64,000 bases of DNA, taken from assembly GCA_021850485.1 (NCBI GenBank), contig JAJZLY010000029.1, forward strand, positions 16,364 to 80,363. Direction: 5' to 3'. The stretch's first letter is position 1. The number at the start of each line of letters is the position of its first letter. Shown here one piece after another: positions 1 through 8,254 of the stretch. The position numbers and the translations under genes were made by a program. This DNA comes from Bacillota bacterium. GTDB taxonomy: Bacteria > Bacillota > Sulfobacillia > JAJZYS01 > JAJZLH01. The notes under the pieces are model-generated. The model was not told the origin of the DNA. It made no database searches and was given only the letters and a program-made list of their open reading frames with translations.

Positions 1-2
1 TC

Positions 3-416
3 GCTGAGTCGGTGCTGGTGCTGGTTGGCGGCCGGGTGGCCCAGGCTGGGAGCCGTGAGCAGGTCTTTCACCGGCCCGCCTCTCCTGAGGTCGCTCGACT
101 GGTGGGCTTCACCGACATCAACTCGGGGACGGTCGATGGCCAAGGCGGGTTGGTCGTGGCTGGTGTTCGCCTCGCCATCCCGGATGCGGTGCACGCAGGT
201 GCGGTGCGCTGGTCGGTGGCACCCGGCGGTGCGCAGCTCGACCCGGCGGGGCCGATACGCGGCCGGGTGGTTGAGCGGATCAGCCGCACCGACGGCACGG
301 AGCTTACCGTGGACGCCATGGGAGCCAGGGTGACGCTGCGCGATGGGCGGCCCGGGGTGGCCGACCAGTGGGTGCAGTTTTCGATTCGACCGGAGGCAGT
401 TGTGCTCTGGGCGTAG
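3..416 (+). CDS. ABC transporter ATP-binding subunit, C-terminal part (5' end outside window)
   Basis: The frame is open from base 3, so the gene enters from the left; only the last ~137 codons are present. The first residues read as the end of an importer ATPase domain (VLVGGRVAQAGSREQVFHRP), the usual phrase just after the H-loop in ModC/PotA/FbpC-type ATPases. The remaining ~100 residues look like a C-terminal TOBE substrate-regulatory domain. It would energise an importer at the inner face of the membrane. The substrate (molybdate/tungstate, iron or polyamine) cannot be settled because the partners and Walker motifs lie outside the window. The ORF-track start at 12 is only the first internal GTG. 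Confidence 0.75.
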   Translation, partial: AESVLVLVGGRVAQAGSREQVFHRPASPEVARLVGFTDINSGTVDGQGGLVVAGVRLAIPDAVHAGAVRWSVAPGGAQLDPAGPIRGRVVERISRTDGTELTVDAMGARVTLRDGRPGVADQWVQFSIRPEAVVLWA

Positions 417-431
417 CCTGAGATGCGGGTG

Positions 432-440
432 TGCTACACT
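432..440 (+). promoter_or_regulatory. Possible extended -10 promoter of the pyruvate dehydrogenase operon
   Basis: TGCTACACT fits an extended -10 (TGn plus TACACT) about 110 bases before the aceE start. No convincing -35 is seen at the right distance. Placement in the only gap before a three-gene operon supports it. Confidence 0.35.
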
Positions 441-489
441 GATTCGGCAGCTTTGTAGCTTCCCAACCACAGCGTGATCTTGATGAATG

Positions 490-535
490 CCGAGAGGTGC
501 TGACGGAGCCCGCCCGGGCTCCTCCCCTGTCTCGG
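490..535 (+). promoter_or_regulatory. Structured 5' leader ahead of aceE
   Basis: An inner hairpin has a 7 bp stem (GGAGCCC / GGGCTCC) around a GCCC loop at 505-522. An outer 6 bp stem, CCGAGA (490-495) with TCTCGG (530-535), encloses it. There is no T-run, so it does not look like a simple terminator. It lies 18 bases before the aceE start and could affect translation or mRNA stability. It matches no riboswitch class I recognise. Confidence 0.4.
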
Positions 536-552
536 CCGGGAGGGGCGCCAAG

Positions 553-3237
553 ATGGCGATCGAAGAGAAGAGCGGGGCGGACCCTGAGCAGGCGGTAGAG
601 CTCCAAGAGTGGCGCGAGTCTTTGGACTACGTACTGGCGCAAGCAGATCCCCAGCGCGTCAGGGACCTGCTGGAGGCCCTGTGGTCGCAAGCTCAGGCCG
701 CCGGTGTTGAACCTGCAGCGCCAGGACGCACCACCGGTTACGTCAACACCATTGCTGCCAGAGACGAGGCCGACTATCCAGGCGATCTGGCACTGGAAGC
801 GAAGATCGACGCTCACCTCAGGTGGAACGCAGCCGCCATGGTGGTGCGGGCAAACCGGAAAAAAGAGGGTATCGGCGGCCACCTTGCCTCCTATGCCTCG
901 ATCGCTACCCTCTATGAGGTTGGCTTCAACCACGCCTTCGTTGCCGCCGTTGGTGCCGACAGTGGCGACCAGGTGTTTTTCCAGGGCCACTCCGCTCCCG
1001 GTATCTACGCCCGCGCCTTTCTGGAAGGGCGGCTGAGCGAGACCCAGCTCGCCAATTTCCGTCGGGAACTGGCGGAAGGCGGTGGTCTGTCCTCGTATCC
1101 CCATCCCTGGCTGATGCCCGCCTTCTGGCAGTTCCCGACCGTGTCCATGGGCCTGGGTCCGCTGATGGCCGTGTACCAGGCCCGATTCAATCGCTACCTG
1201 AGCCAGCGCAGCCTGAAGGACACCTCGCACAGTCGGGTGTGGGCCTTTTTGGGAGACGGCGAAACGGATGAACCCGAGGCGCTGTCCGCCATCCGATTGG
1301 CCAGCCGCGAGCACCTGAACAACCTCACCTTCGTGGTCAACTGCAACCTGCAGCGGCTGGACGGGCCAGTGCGCGGCAACGGCAAGGTGGTTCAGGAGCT
1401 CGAGGGTTTGTTTGCCGGCGCCGGCTGGCGGGTGATCAAGGTGCTGTGGAGCCGGGCCTGGGACCCGTTGTTCGAGCGAGACCGCCACGGCGACCTGGCG
1501 GCCCGGTTGGCCGAGATCACGGACGGCGAGTATCAGCAATGCTTGGCCGGTGGGCCCAGCGTACTGCGCCAGGTGGTCTTCAATACCCCAGCCACCCAGC
1601 GCCTGATCGCGGGCATGGACGAGGCGGGACTGGCTGAGCTGATCCCCGGCGGCTTGGACCCGGTGAAAGTCTACAGCGCCTACCGGGAGGCCATGGATGA
1701 GCCAAATCGGCCGACCGTAATCTTGGCCCAGACGGTGAAGGGGTATCGCTTGGGGTCCGAGTTGGAAGCCAGGAATCTGACCCACGACCAAAAGAAGATT
1801 TCCGCCGAGTCTCTGATCGCACTCAGAGATCGCCTGGGTCTTAAGATCCCGGACCAGGCCGTGACCAAGGAACCGCCGTTTGTGCCGCTGGCCAAGGGAT
1901 CCAAAGAAATGGCGTACTTGCAGGCGCGCCGCCAGGCTCTGGGCGGATCACTGCCCGCCAGGCGGCCGTTTGGCGAAACCCTTCCCGAGGCTGAGGACAA
2001 GGTGTTCGCCGAGTTTGACTTGGGCTCCGAACGGCCTGTCTCTACCACCATGGCCACGGTGCGGCTCTTGACCAACCTGTTGCGGGACCCCGGTCTGGGG
2101 GCCAGAGTGGTGCCGATCGTTCCGGACGAGGCCCGCACCTTCGGCATGGAAAGCCTGTTTCGCATGATCGGCATCTACAACCCAGACGGTCAGCGCTATC
2201 AGCCGGTGGATGCCGGCACGCTGCTGCCCTATCGCGAAGCCAAGAACGGTCAGTTGCTGGAAGAGGGAATCAACGAGGCCGGAGCCATGGCCTCGTTCAT
2301 CGCGGCCGCCACCTCCGGGATCACCCATCAGGTGGCGACCATCCCCTTTTACTGGTTCTACTCCCAATTCGGCTTGCAGCGGATTGGCGATCTGGTCTGG
2401 GCGGCAGGCGAGATGCGCAGCCGCGGGTTTCTGTTGGCCGGACTTTCCGGCCGCACCCAGTTGCAGGGAGAGGGTCTGCAGCACCAAGACGGTGGCAGCC
2501 ACCTGTTGGCCATGCAGTACCCGACGCTCGAGGCCTATGATCCGGCGTTCGCCTATGAGGCGGCGGTGGTGATCAAAGACGGTCTCAGGCGCATGCTCAA
2601 GCGGCGCGAGATGGTGTTTTACTACCTGACCCTGGGCAACGAGACGTACCCGCAGCCGCACCGGCCCAAAGGCGTCAGCGATCAGGCCATCTTGGCCGGG
2701 CTCTACCCGTACGCCACAGAGCAGGCTGCGGCCAAAGGCAAGGAAAAGCCGCCAATAGTCCAGATCATGGCTCAAGGGGTGCTGATCCATCAGGCCATCG
2801 CCGCCCAGGGCCTGCTCAAAGAACAAGGGGTTTCCTCTGAGGTGCTCTCCATGCCCTCGATCAAGGCGTTGCACCGCGACGCCTCTGACCAAGAGCGTCT
2901 GCGCCTGCTTGGGGAGCCGAGCCGACCCTGCCATTTGGCGGAGGTGTTGGGGGACAGGGCAGATGCGGTGGTAGCCGTCTCCGACTATGTGCGCGCCCTG
3001 CCCGACAGCCTGGGCCGCTGGGTGAAGGCGCCGTTTGCCACCCTGGGCACGGACGGATTTGGTCGGAGCGAGGGCCACGAGGAGCTGCGCACATTCTTCG
3101 AAGTCGATGGCGCGCACATTGCCTACGCTTCGCTGGCCCTGCTGGTGGAAGCCGGCAAGTTGGACAAAACGGTGCTGAAGACGGCCAAGAAGGCTTGGCA
3201 GATCGACACCAAGGCTGCCCATCCGCGCAGCCGTTAA
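553..3237 (+). CDS. aceE: Pyruvate dehydrogenase E1 component, homodimeric AceE type
   Basis: Thiamine-diphosphate-dependent decarboxylation of pyruvate and reductive acetylation of E2 lipoyl groups, in the cytosol. The 894-residue length matches the single-chain AceE family (~890 aa), not the split alpha/beta E1. AceE-like stretches include GHSAPGIYARAFLEGRL near residue 140 and the ThDP/Mg segment FLGDGETDEPEA near residue 233. I chose the ATG at 553 because a GGGAGGGG ribosome binding site lies just upstream and the product begins MAIEEKSGAD. The ORF-track start at 487 would translate through the leader hairpin. It is followed after 22 bases by the E2 gene, so the complex is made from one operon. 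Confidence 0.95.
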   Translation: MAIEEKSGADPEQAVELQEWRESLDYVLAQADPQRVRDLLEALWSQAQAAGVEPAAPGRTTGYVNTIAARDEADYPGDLALEAKIDAHLRWNAAAMVVRANRKKEGIGGHLASYASIATLYEVGFNHAFVAAVGADSGDQVFFQGHSAPGIYARAFLEGRLSETQLANFRRELAEGGGLSSYPHPWLMPAFWQFPTVSMGLGPLMAVYQARFNRYLSQRSLKDTSHSRVWAFLGDGETDEPEALSAIRLASREHLNNLTFVVNCNLQRLDGPVRGNGKVVQELEGLFAGAGWRVIKVLWSRAWDPLFERDRHGDLAARLAEITDGEYQQCLAGGPSVLRQVVFNTPATQRLIAGMDEAGLAELIPGGLDPVKVYSAYREAMDEPNRPTVILAQTVKGYRLGSELEARNLTHDQKKISAESLIALRDRLGLKIPDQAVTKEPPFVPLAKGSKEMAYLQARRQALGGSLPARRPFGETLPEAEDKVFAEFDLGSERPVSTTMATVRLLTNLLRDPGLGARVVPIVPDEARTFGMESLFRMIGIYNPDGQRYQPVDAGTLLPYREAKNGQLLEEGINEAGAMASFIAAATSGITHQVATIPFYWFYSQFGLQRIGDLVWAAGEMRSRGFLLAGLSGRTQLQGEGLQHQDGGSHLLAMQYPTLEAYDPAFAYEAAVVIKDGLRRMLKRREMVFYYLTLGNETYPQPHRPKGVSDQAILAGLYPYATEQAAAKGKEKPPIVQIMAQGVLIHQAIAAQGLLKEQGVSSEVLSMPSIKALHRDASDQERLRLLGEPSRPCHLAEVLGDRADAVVAVSDYVRALPDSLGRWVKAPFATLGTDGFGRSEGHEELRTFFEVDGAHIAYASLALLVEAGKLDKTVLKTAKKAWQIDTKAAHPRSR

Positions 3238-3259
3238 GGGACGGGTAAGGAGGATCCAG

Positions 3260-4570
3260 ATGGCGAGCGACTTTCGACTCCCCAAGCTGGCCGAAAAGGA
3301 GACCACCGGGACGGTGGCCCGGGTCACCGTGGCCGCTGGCGATGTGATCGAGAGCGGTCAGGTGGTGGCCGAGGTGGAGACCGAAAAAGCCGTGGTGGAG
3401 GTGCCGGCGGAGTCTGGTGGCACCGTTGTGAAGGTGTACGTGAGGGCCGGCGACGAGGTCAAAGAAGGAACGCTGCTGCTGCGGGTCGAGACCGGCAACG
3501 GCGCATCCGAGCAGGCTTCCGCTCCGGCACAGGCGACCGAGGCCGATGAGACGAAAGCTGCGGACCCATCTCCCCCAGCACGAACGCAACCCAAAGCCGC
3601 CCCGGATGAGACGCTTGCAGCGAAAACGGACGATCTAGACGAGGATGAGGCTTTGGCCGAGCCGGCTGCCGCTTCAGACAATGTGCGTGCGCTGGTGCCA
3701 GCGGCGCCGTCTGTGCGCAGGCTGGCGCGCGAGCTGGGCATCGCCATCGGCCAGGTGGCTGGCTCCGGCCCGCACGGCCGGGTCAGCGAGGCCGACGTCA
3801 AGGCCCATGCCAAGAGGCTGATCACTGGCGGCAGCGGACGAGGGGGCGAGGCGCTGCCGGATTTCAGCCGCTGGGGCGAGGTCCAGCGGGAGAAGCTGTC
3901 AGCGGTGCGCAAGGCCACGGCCCACCACTTGAGCAGGTCGTGGCCGCAGGTGCCTCAGGTGACGCAGTTTGATCGGGCGGATGTCACCTTGCTGGAGGCG
4001 GCCCGTCGGCACCACGTGCAAGACCAGGGCGCAGTGAAGGTGACGCCCACCGCCGTGTTGCTCTATGTGGCAGCCCGCCTGATCCGCGAATCGCCGAAGT
4101 TTCGCTCGAGTCTGGATCTGGCCCATGAGGAATTGATCGTCAAGGAGTCCGTGCACATCGGGGTGGCCGTGGACACCGAGCGCGGCCTGCTGGTGCCAGT
4201 GGTGCGCGACGCTGACAAGAGGTCTTTGCTTCAACTCGCCCGTGACCTGACAGAGCTCAGCCTGCGAGCGCGTGAGGCTAAGCTGGGACTGGCTGAGATG
4301 GAGGGCGGGGTCTTCACCATCTCGAACCTCGGCGGGATCGGCGGCAGCGGCTTCACACCGGTGGTGAACTGGCCTGAGACGGCGATTTTGGGCGTCGCCC
4401 GCACCGCCACCGAGCCGGTGTGGCAAGATGGCGCCTTTGTGCCAAGGGATCTGATGCCCCTGTCGCTGTCCTACGATCACCGGGTGATCGATGGGGCTGA
4501 GGCAGCCCGGTTCTTGCGCCAACTGTGTGAGCGGCTCGAGGATCCGTTTCACCTGATGCTGGAGGGATGA
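3260..4570 (+). CDS. aceF: Dihydrolipoamide acetyltransferase, E2 of pyruvate dehydrogenase
   Basis: Transfers the acetyl group from lipoyl-lysine to CoA and forms the core of the complex. Domains in order: one lipoyl domain (residues ~1-80) with the modified lysine in ETEKAVVEV; an acidic Ala/Pro linker (~85-150); a peripheral subunit-binding domain (~150-190) ending in GSGPHGRVSEADV; and the catalytic domain (~205-436) with the active-site motif DHRVIDGA near the C-terminus. A single lipoyl domain and 436 residues are typical of Gram-positive E2 proteins. An AAGGAGG site precedes the ATG. Its TGA overlaps the first possible ATG of the E3 gene. Confidence 0.93.
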   Translation: MASDFRLPKLAEKETTGTVARVTVAAGDVIESGQVVAEVETEKAVVEVPAESGGTVVKVYVRAGDEVKEGTLLLRVETGNGASEQASAPAQATEADETKAADPSPPARTQPKAAPDETLAAKTDDLDEDEALAEPAAASDNVRALVPAAPSVRRLARELGIAIGQVAGSGPHGRVSEADVKAHAKRLITGGSGRGGEALPDFSRWGEVQREKLSAVRKATAHHLSRSWPQVPQVTQFDRADVTLLEAARRHHVQDQGAVKVTPTAVLLYVAARLIRESPKFRSSLDLAHEELIVKESVHIGVAVDTERGLLVPVVRDADKRSLLQLARDLTELSLRAREAKLGLAEMEGGVFTISNLGGIGGSGFTPVVNWPETAILGVARTATEPVWQDGAFVPRDLMPLSLSYDHRVIDGAEAARFLRQLCERLEDPFHLMLEG

Positions 4571-4572
4571 TC

Positions 4573-5985
4573 ATGGCAAAGACGGATCAGGTGGCAGAGT
4601 TGGTGGTGGTGGGCGGTGGACCGGGCGGCTATGCGGCTGCCTTCCACGCCGCCGATTTGGGGCTGAGCGTAACCCTGATCGACCCAGAGAAAAATCCCGG
4701 TGGGGTGTGCCTGTATCGGGGATGCATCCCGTCCAAGGCGCTGTTGCACGTGGCCCGGGTGATTGGCGAGGCCAAAGAGTCAGAGACGGCCGGGGTCAGC
4801 TTTGGGGCTCCGAAGATCGATCTCGACAAATTGCGCACCTTCAAAACGGGGGTGGTGGAGCGATTGACCAGCGGGCTCGGCCAGCTGAGCCGGGCGCGCA
4901 AGATCACCTTCATCCAGGGCCGAGCTCGGTTTACCGCTGCCAACGAGCTGGAGGTGACCGGCGTAGACGGCGCCAAGAGCCGTCTGAGCTTTACCCAGGC
5001 CATCATCGCCACCGGATCGCGGGCGGCCACACTCAAGACCCTTCCCGACCATGAGCGGGTGATGAATTCACGCCAAGCTCTCGACCTGCCCGATATCCCG
5101 AAGCGGCTTCTGGTGGTGGGCGGTGGCTACATTGGCGCCGAGATGGCCAGCGTCTATGCGGCGCTCGGCTCCAAAGTCACGATGGTGGAACTCACCGGCG
5201 GTCTTTTACCCGGTGTCGACCGCGACTTGGTAAAACCGCTCGAGACACGGATCAAAACCGTGCTGGAGTCGTTGTTGCTCAAAACCAAGGTGGCCTCGGC
5301 CAAGGTCCAGGGCAAAGCTGTTCTGGTCGAGTTTGATGGCCCAGACGGCAAGAGGCAGGAGACCTTCGACCGGTTGCTGGTGGCGGTCGGGCGGGTGCCG
5401 AACAGTCAGGACATCGGCCTGGACAAGTTGGGCATCGCAGTCGACGACAAGGGGTTCATACCTGTCGACTTGGCGAGGCGAACGAAACTCGCCCACATTT
5501 TTGCCATTGGCGATGTGGCCGGTCAGCCGATGCTGGCTCATAAGGCCAGTCACGAGGGCCAGGTGGCGGCCGCCGCCGCCGCTGGCAAGAAGGTGGCCTT
5601 TGAGCCGCAGGCCATTCCGGCTGTGGTGTTCACCGATCCTGAGGTGGCCTGGTGTGGCCTGACCGAAGACGACGCCAAGCGAACCGGAGTTGAAGTGAAG
5701 ATCGGGAAGTTCCCCTGGGCCGCCTCGGGGCGGGCGCTGACCATGGGCCGGTCGGACGGTCTGACCAAGATCGTGGTCGAGGCTGCAACCGGCCGCGTGC
5801 TCGGAGTTGGCTTGGTGGGACCTGGTGCCGGAGAGCTGATTGCCGAAGGAGTGCTGGCGGTGGAAATGGCTGCCGTGGCCGATGACCTGGCGCTCACCAT
5901 CCACCCTCACCCCACGCTGTCCGAGACCGTCATGGAGGCTGCTGCATCGGTGTTTGGCAAGAGCCTGCACTACTACGGGCGCTAG
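4573..5985 (+). CDS. lpdA: Dihydrolipoamide dehydrogenase, E3
   Basis: FAD disulfide oxidoreductase that reoxidises dihydrolipoamide and reduces NAD+. It has an N-terminal FAD fold (GGGPGGYAAA), the redox disulfide in GGVCLYRGCIPSK, an NAD-binding GGGYIGAEMAS near residue 175, and the C-terminal His-Pro pair HPHPTLSET that completes the partner's active site. About 470 residues, as usual. Two starts are possible. ATG 4567 overlaps the E2 stop but sits directly on the GGAGGG site, whereas ATG 4573 is 6 bases from it, so I prefer 4573. It closes the PDH operon; 250 bases without a gene follow. Confidence 0.93.
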   Translation: MAKTDQVAELVVVGGGPGGYAAAFHAADLGLSVTLIDPEKNPGGVCLYRGCIPSKALLHVARVIGEAKESETAGVSFGAPKIDLDKLRTFKTGVVERLTSGLGQLSRARKITFIQGRARFTAANELEVTGVDGAKSRLSFTQAIIATGSRAATLKTLPDHERVMNSRQALDLPDIPKRLLVVGGGYIGAEMASVYAALGSKVTMVELTGGLLPGVDRDLVKPLETRIKTVLESLLLKTKVASAKVQGKAVLVEFDGPDGKRQETFDRLLVAVGRVPNSQDIGLDKLGIAVDDKGFIPVDLARRTKLAHIFAIGDVAGQPMLAHKASHEGQVAAAAAAGKKVAFEPQAIPAVVFTDPEVAWCGLTEDDAKRTGVEVKIGKFPWAASGRALTMGRSDGLTKIVVEAATGRVLGVGLVGPGAGELIAEGVLAVEMAAVADDLALTIHPHPTLSETVMEAAASVFGKSLHYYGR

Positions 5986-6002
5986 AGTCTGACGGTGTGG
6001 CT

Positions 6003-6036
6003 GCGCTCTTGGTAGCTGACTCCTGGTACCGAGCGC
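6003..6036 (+). terminator. Weak hairpin after the PDH operon, possible terminator
   Basis: GCGCTC with GAGCGC and an inner GGTA/TACC form an imperfect hairpin ~17 bases after the lpdA stop. There is no T-run, so termination is only suggested by position. Confidence 0.25.
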
Positions 6037-6175
6037 CTATCTGACCCGACGACACATCGGCCAACTGCCGTGGTCAGCCCCGACTCCGCCTCCTGATGGT
6101 GAGCTGCCAGCGGGCCGCGGGCGTCCCCTGGGAAGGGCTGCGAGAGCGGTCATCTGGCGGTCGGTGGTGCGGGTC

Positions 6176-6216
6176 TTTACCGATCGCGACCCTATGCTAT
6201 ACTTCATAAAGCATAG
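6176..6216 (+). promoter_or_regulatory. Promoter with overlapping inverted-repeat operator before kamA
   Basis: TTTACC (6176-6181), 16 bases, then TATACT (6198-6203) resemble a sigma-70-type promoter. A 7 bp inverted repeat, CTATGCT (6192-6198) and AGCATAG (6210-6216), straddles the -10. That position would let a repressor block RNA polymerase. The regulator is unknown. Confidence 0.5.
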
Positions 6217-6239
6217 CGAAAGTTTTGGGAGGCATGTTC

Positions 6240-7631
6240 GTGCCCATCCACCCGCTTGCCACGGTCAAGAGTCAGCTCCAATTGGAGCGTAACCAGCGCG
6301 CCGCTCGCTGGAGAGATGTGCCAGATCAAGACTGGAACGACTGGAAGTGGCAGATGAAAAACCGTCTCTCCTCCTATCAGGAGCTGGCGGACTTGTTGCA
6401 TCTGACGCCCGATGAGGAAGAGGGCATCCGCGCTGAGGGCCGATTCCGGCTCGACATCACGCCATACTTCGCGTCCTTGCTCGATCCGGACGACCCAACG
6501 TGCCCCTTGCGCCGCCAGGTGATCCCTACCGCTCAGGAACTGCAGCCCTTTACTGCCGAGATGGAGGACTCGCTGGCCGAAGACCGGCACAGTCCGGTGC
6601 CGGGCTTGGTCCATCGTTATCCGGATCGGGTCTTGATGCTGGTCACCACCCAGTGTGCCAGCTACTGCCGCTACTGCACGAGAAGTCGCATCGTGGGAGA
6701 TCCGGAGCAAAATTTCCGACCCGAGGAGTACCGTGCCCAGTTGGACTACCTGAGAAACACGCCTCAGGTGCGTGACGTATTGCTCTCTGGCGGCGACCCG
6801 CTGGTTCTTGCCCCTAAGGTATTGGAGGGACTGCTCACCGAATTGCGGGCGATCCCGCACATTGAGGTAATCCGGATCGGCACCCGGGTGCCGGTGTTCT
6901 TGCCCCAAAGGATCACCCAAGACCTCTGCGACATGCTGGAGCGTTTCCACCCGCTGTGGGTGAACATCCACTTCAACCATCCCAAGGAGATCACGCCTGA
7001 GGTGGCCGACGCCTGTGGCCGGTTGGCCAAGGCCGGCATCCCCCTTGGTTCGCAATCGGTGCTGCTGGCCGGCATCAACGACCATCCGGTGGTGATGACC
7101 AAGCTGATGCATGAACTGGTGAAGATTCGGGTTCGCCCCTATTACATCTACCAATGCGACCTGGTGCACGGTGCCGGGCATTTTCGGACCACTGTGGCCA
7201 AAGGCATTGAGATCATCGAGGCGCTACGTGGCCATACATCTGGGTATGCGGTGCCGACCTATGTGATTGACGCCCCTGGCGGCGGCGGCAAGGTGCCGGT
7301 CGGACCGCAGTACATCATTTCGCAGGCTCCGGGAACAACCGTGGTCCGCAACTTCGAGGGCTATATCGCCTCTTACCTGGAACCTGAAGACTACCGCGGA
7401 CCGGATATGGCCGTCCCGCCCCAGTGGGTGCGTACGGAGCCGGGTCAAAGCGGCGTGTCAGGGCTGCTGCGCGGCGACGCACTGGCCATCGCACCCGAGG
7501 GCTTCGATGGAACGCACCAGCGGGGCGGTCGCCCGCACCGCTTGAACCGTGACGCCAAAAAGTGGGCGCCGAAGGGATTTGGCACGCCGCTCGCTGAGCA
7601 GGCCGAGAGCGAGACGTCGCAGCAGGGTTAA
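6240..7631 (+). CDS. kamA: Lysine 2,3-aminomutase family radical SAM/PLP enzyme
   Basis: Interconverts L-lysine and L-beta-lysine using a [4Fe-4S] cluster, SAM and pyridoxal phosphate. The radical SAM motif is CASYCRYC near residue 140. The PLP lysine lies in PGGGGK near residue 345. QCDLVHGAGHFRT near residue 305 matches the lysine-binding region of the long KamA clade rather than the shorter EpmB enzymes. About 463 residues. The start is uncertain. The GGGAGG site at 6227 is 7 bases from GTG 6240 but only 1 base from ATG 6234, so GTG is preferred. No other lysine-fermentation genes (kamD/E, kdd, kce) or epmA lie nearby, so it may make beta-lysine as a solute or intermediate rather than serve fermentation. 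Confidence 0.88.
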   Translation: MPIHPLATVKSQLQLERNQRAARWRDVPDQDWNDWKWQMKNRLSSYQELADLLHLTPDEEEGIRAEGRFRLDITPYFASLLDPDDPTCPLRRQVIPTAQELQPFTAEMEDSLAEDRHSPVPGLVHRYPDRVLMLVTTQCASYCRYCTRSRIVGDPEQNFRPEEYRAQLDYLRNTPQVRDVLLSGGDPLVLAPKVLEGLLTELRAIPHIEVIRIGTRVPVFLPQRITQDLCDMLERFHPLWVNIHFNHPKEITPEVADACGRLAKAGIPLGSQSVLLAGINDHPVVMTKLMHELVKIRVRPYYIYQCDLVHGAGHFRTTVAKGIEIIEALRGHTSGYAVPTYVIDAPGGGGKVPVGPQYIISQAPGTTVVRNFEGYIASYLEPEDYRGPDMAVPPQWVRTEPGQSGVSGLLRGDALAIAPEGFDGTHQRGGRPHRLNRDAKKWAPKGFGTPLAEQAESETSQQG

Positions 7632-7696
7632 CCGAAGCGGCTTGGAACAAGATATGGGGCCACGCCCACAGTCGCTGCGGGAAATGAGGTGCTCTG

Positions 7697-7900
7697 GTGT
7701 CGATGGTAGTTCGGTCGCCGGCCAGACAGATTGTGACGGTGCTGGAATGGACCCTGCATGGCGTGAACCTGGTGGCCAACGGCGCCAGACTGATCGGTAC
7801 ACCAATCTACAGGTGGCCGGTGGTGGTGGGGGAGACAGTGGCGCTGTCAGCCACCATCCACGGGCTGGCACAGTCGGTACGCGAGAAGACGATCGGTTGA
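7697..7900 (+). CDS. Small hypothetical protein
   Basis: A 67-residue ORF with a GTG start and a GAGGTG-like site about 5 bases upstream. The product is basic to neutral with two hydrophobic stretches (VTVLEWTLHGVNLVANGARL and a Val-rich segment) but no clear membrane span. I recognise no family. It sits alone between kamA and the tRNA promoter. It could be real or a chance ORF. Confidence 0.3.
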   Translation: MSMVVRSPARQIVTVLEWTLHGVNLVANGARLIGTPIYRWPVVVGETVALSATIHGLAQSVREKTIG

Positions 7901-7944
7901 GTTGAGGACGCACTAACCAAGCACCAGCGGGATTTCACGGCGCG

Positions 7945-7974
7945 TTGACCCCGTGCGCCGTCAGTTGCTATGAT
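7945..7974 (+). promoter_or_regulatory. Promoter of the tRNA-Tyr/tRNA-Thr unit
   Basis: TTGACC, an 18-base spacer, and TATGAT lie about 30 bases before the tRNA-Tyr gene. This is a near-consensus vegetative promoter and the best explanation for transcription of the two tRNA genes. Confidence 0.7.
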
Positions 7975-8005
7975 GGTGGCCGCTTCGGTCTATCCGGAGC
8001 ATCCC

Positions 8006-8090
8006 GGAGGGGTACCGAAGTGGCCAAACGGGGCGGTCTGTAAAATCGCTGGCATTGCCTTCGTTGGTTCGAATCCAACCCCCTCCACCA
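8006..8090 (+). tRNA. tRNA-Tyr (anticodon GTA)
   Basis: The 7 bp acceptor GGAGGGG pairs with CCCCTCC. The anticodon is GTA at 8040-8042, and a long variable arm is present, as expected of class II tRNA-Tyr. The T arm has GGTTCGAATCC, the discriminator is A, and CCA is encoded. Confidence 0.95.
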
Positions 8091-8132
8091 TGAGTCATGC
8101 CGAACCGGCCACCGATGCCGGGAAGGCTCGTC

Positions 8133-8208
8133 GCTGACGTAGCTCAGTCGGTAGAGCACCTGCATGGTAAGCAGGAGGTCCCCGGTTCGATCCCGGGCGT
8201 CAGCTCCA
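8133..8208 (+). tRNA. tRNA-Thr (anticodon GGT)
   Basis: Acceptor GCTGACG pairs with CGTCAGC; the D arm is AGCTCAGTCGGTAGAGC; the anticodon loop ATGGTAA holds GGT at 8166-8168; the T arm is GGTTCGATCC; CCA is encoded. Its 3' half from 8164 is repeated exactly at 9927-9972, so it was probably the integration target of a mobile element that restored the gene on insertion. Confidence 0.95.
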
Positions 8209-8209
8209 G
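8164..8209 (+). repeat. 46 bp direct repeat, copy 1 (att site inside tRNA-Thr)
   Basis: ATGGTAAGCAGGAGGTCCCC... runs from the anticodon loop to one base past the CCA. It is identical over 46 bases to 9927-9972. Integrases of the tyrosine family commonly use the tRNA 3' half as attB. Confidence 0.85.
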
Positions 8210-8219
8210 CGAAAAAGTG

Positions 8220-8249
8220 GTCCCCGCGCGTTGCGCGGGGACTTTGGGT
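8220..8249 (+). terminator. Intrinsic terminator after the tRNA genes
   Basis: A 10 bp GC-rich stem, GTCCCCGCGC / GCGCGGGGAC, with a 3-base loop is followed by TTTGGGTTT. It lies 11 bases after the tRNA-Thr CCA and also just beyond the stop of the convergent methyltransferase gene, so it may serve both. Confidence 0.75.
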
Positions 8250-8254
8250 TTCGA

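Noticed and set aside
417-552. TPP or other riboswitch before the thiamine-dependent aceE gene
   Set aside because: No CUGAGA-type core or other riboswitch consensus is visible; only nested hairpins.
304-3327. Long minus-strand ORFs (495 aa and 459 aa) opposite aceE
   Set aside because: They are antisense shadows of a strongly supported E1 gene in G+C-rich DNA; their Gln/Gly/His/Arg-rich products resemble no protein family.
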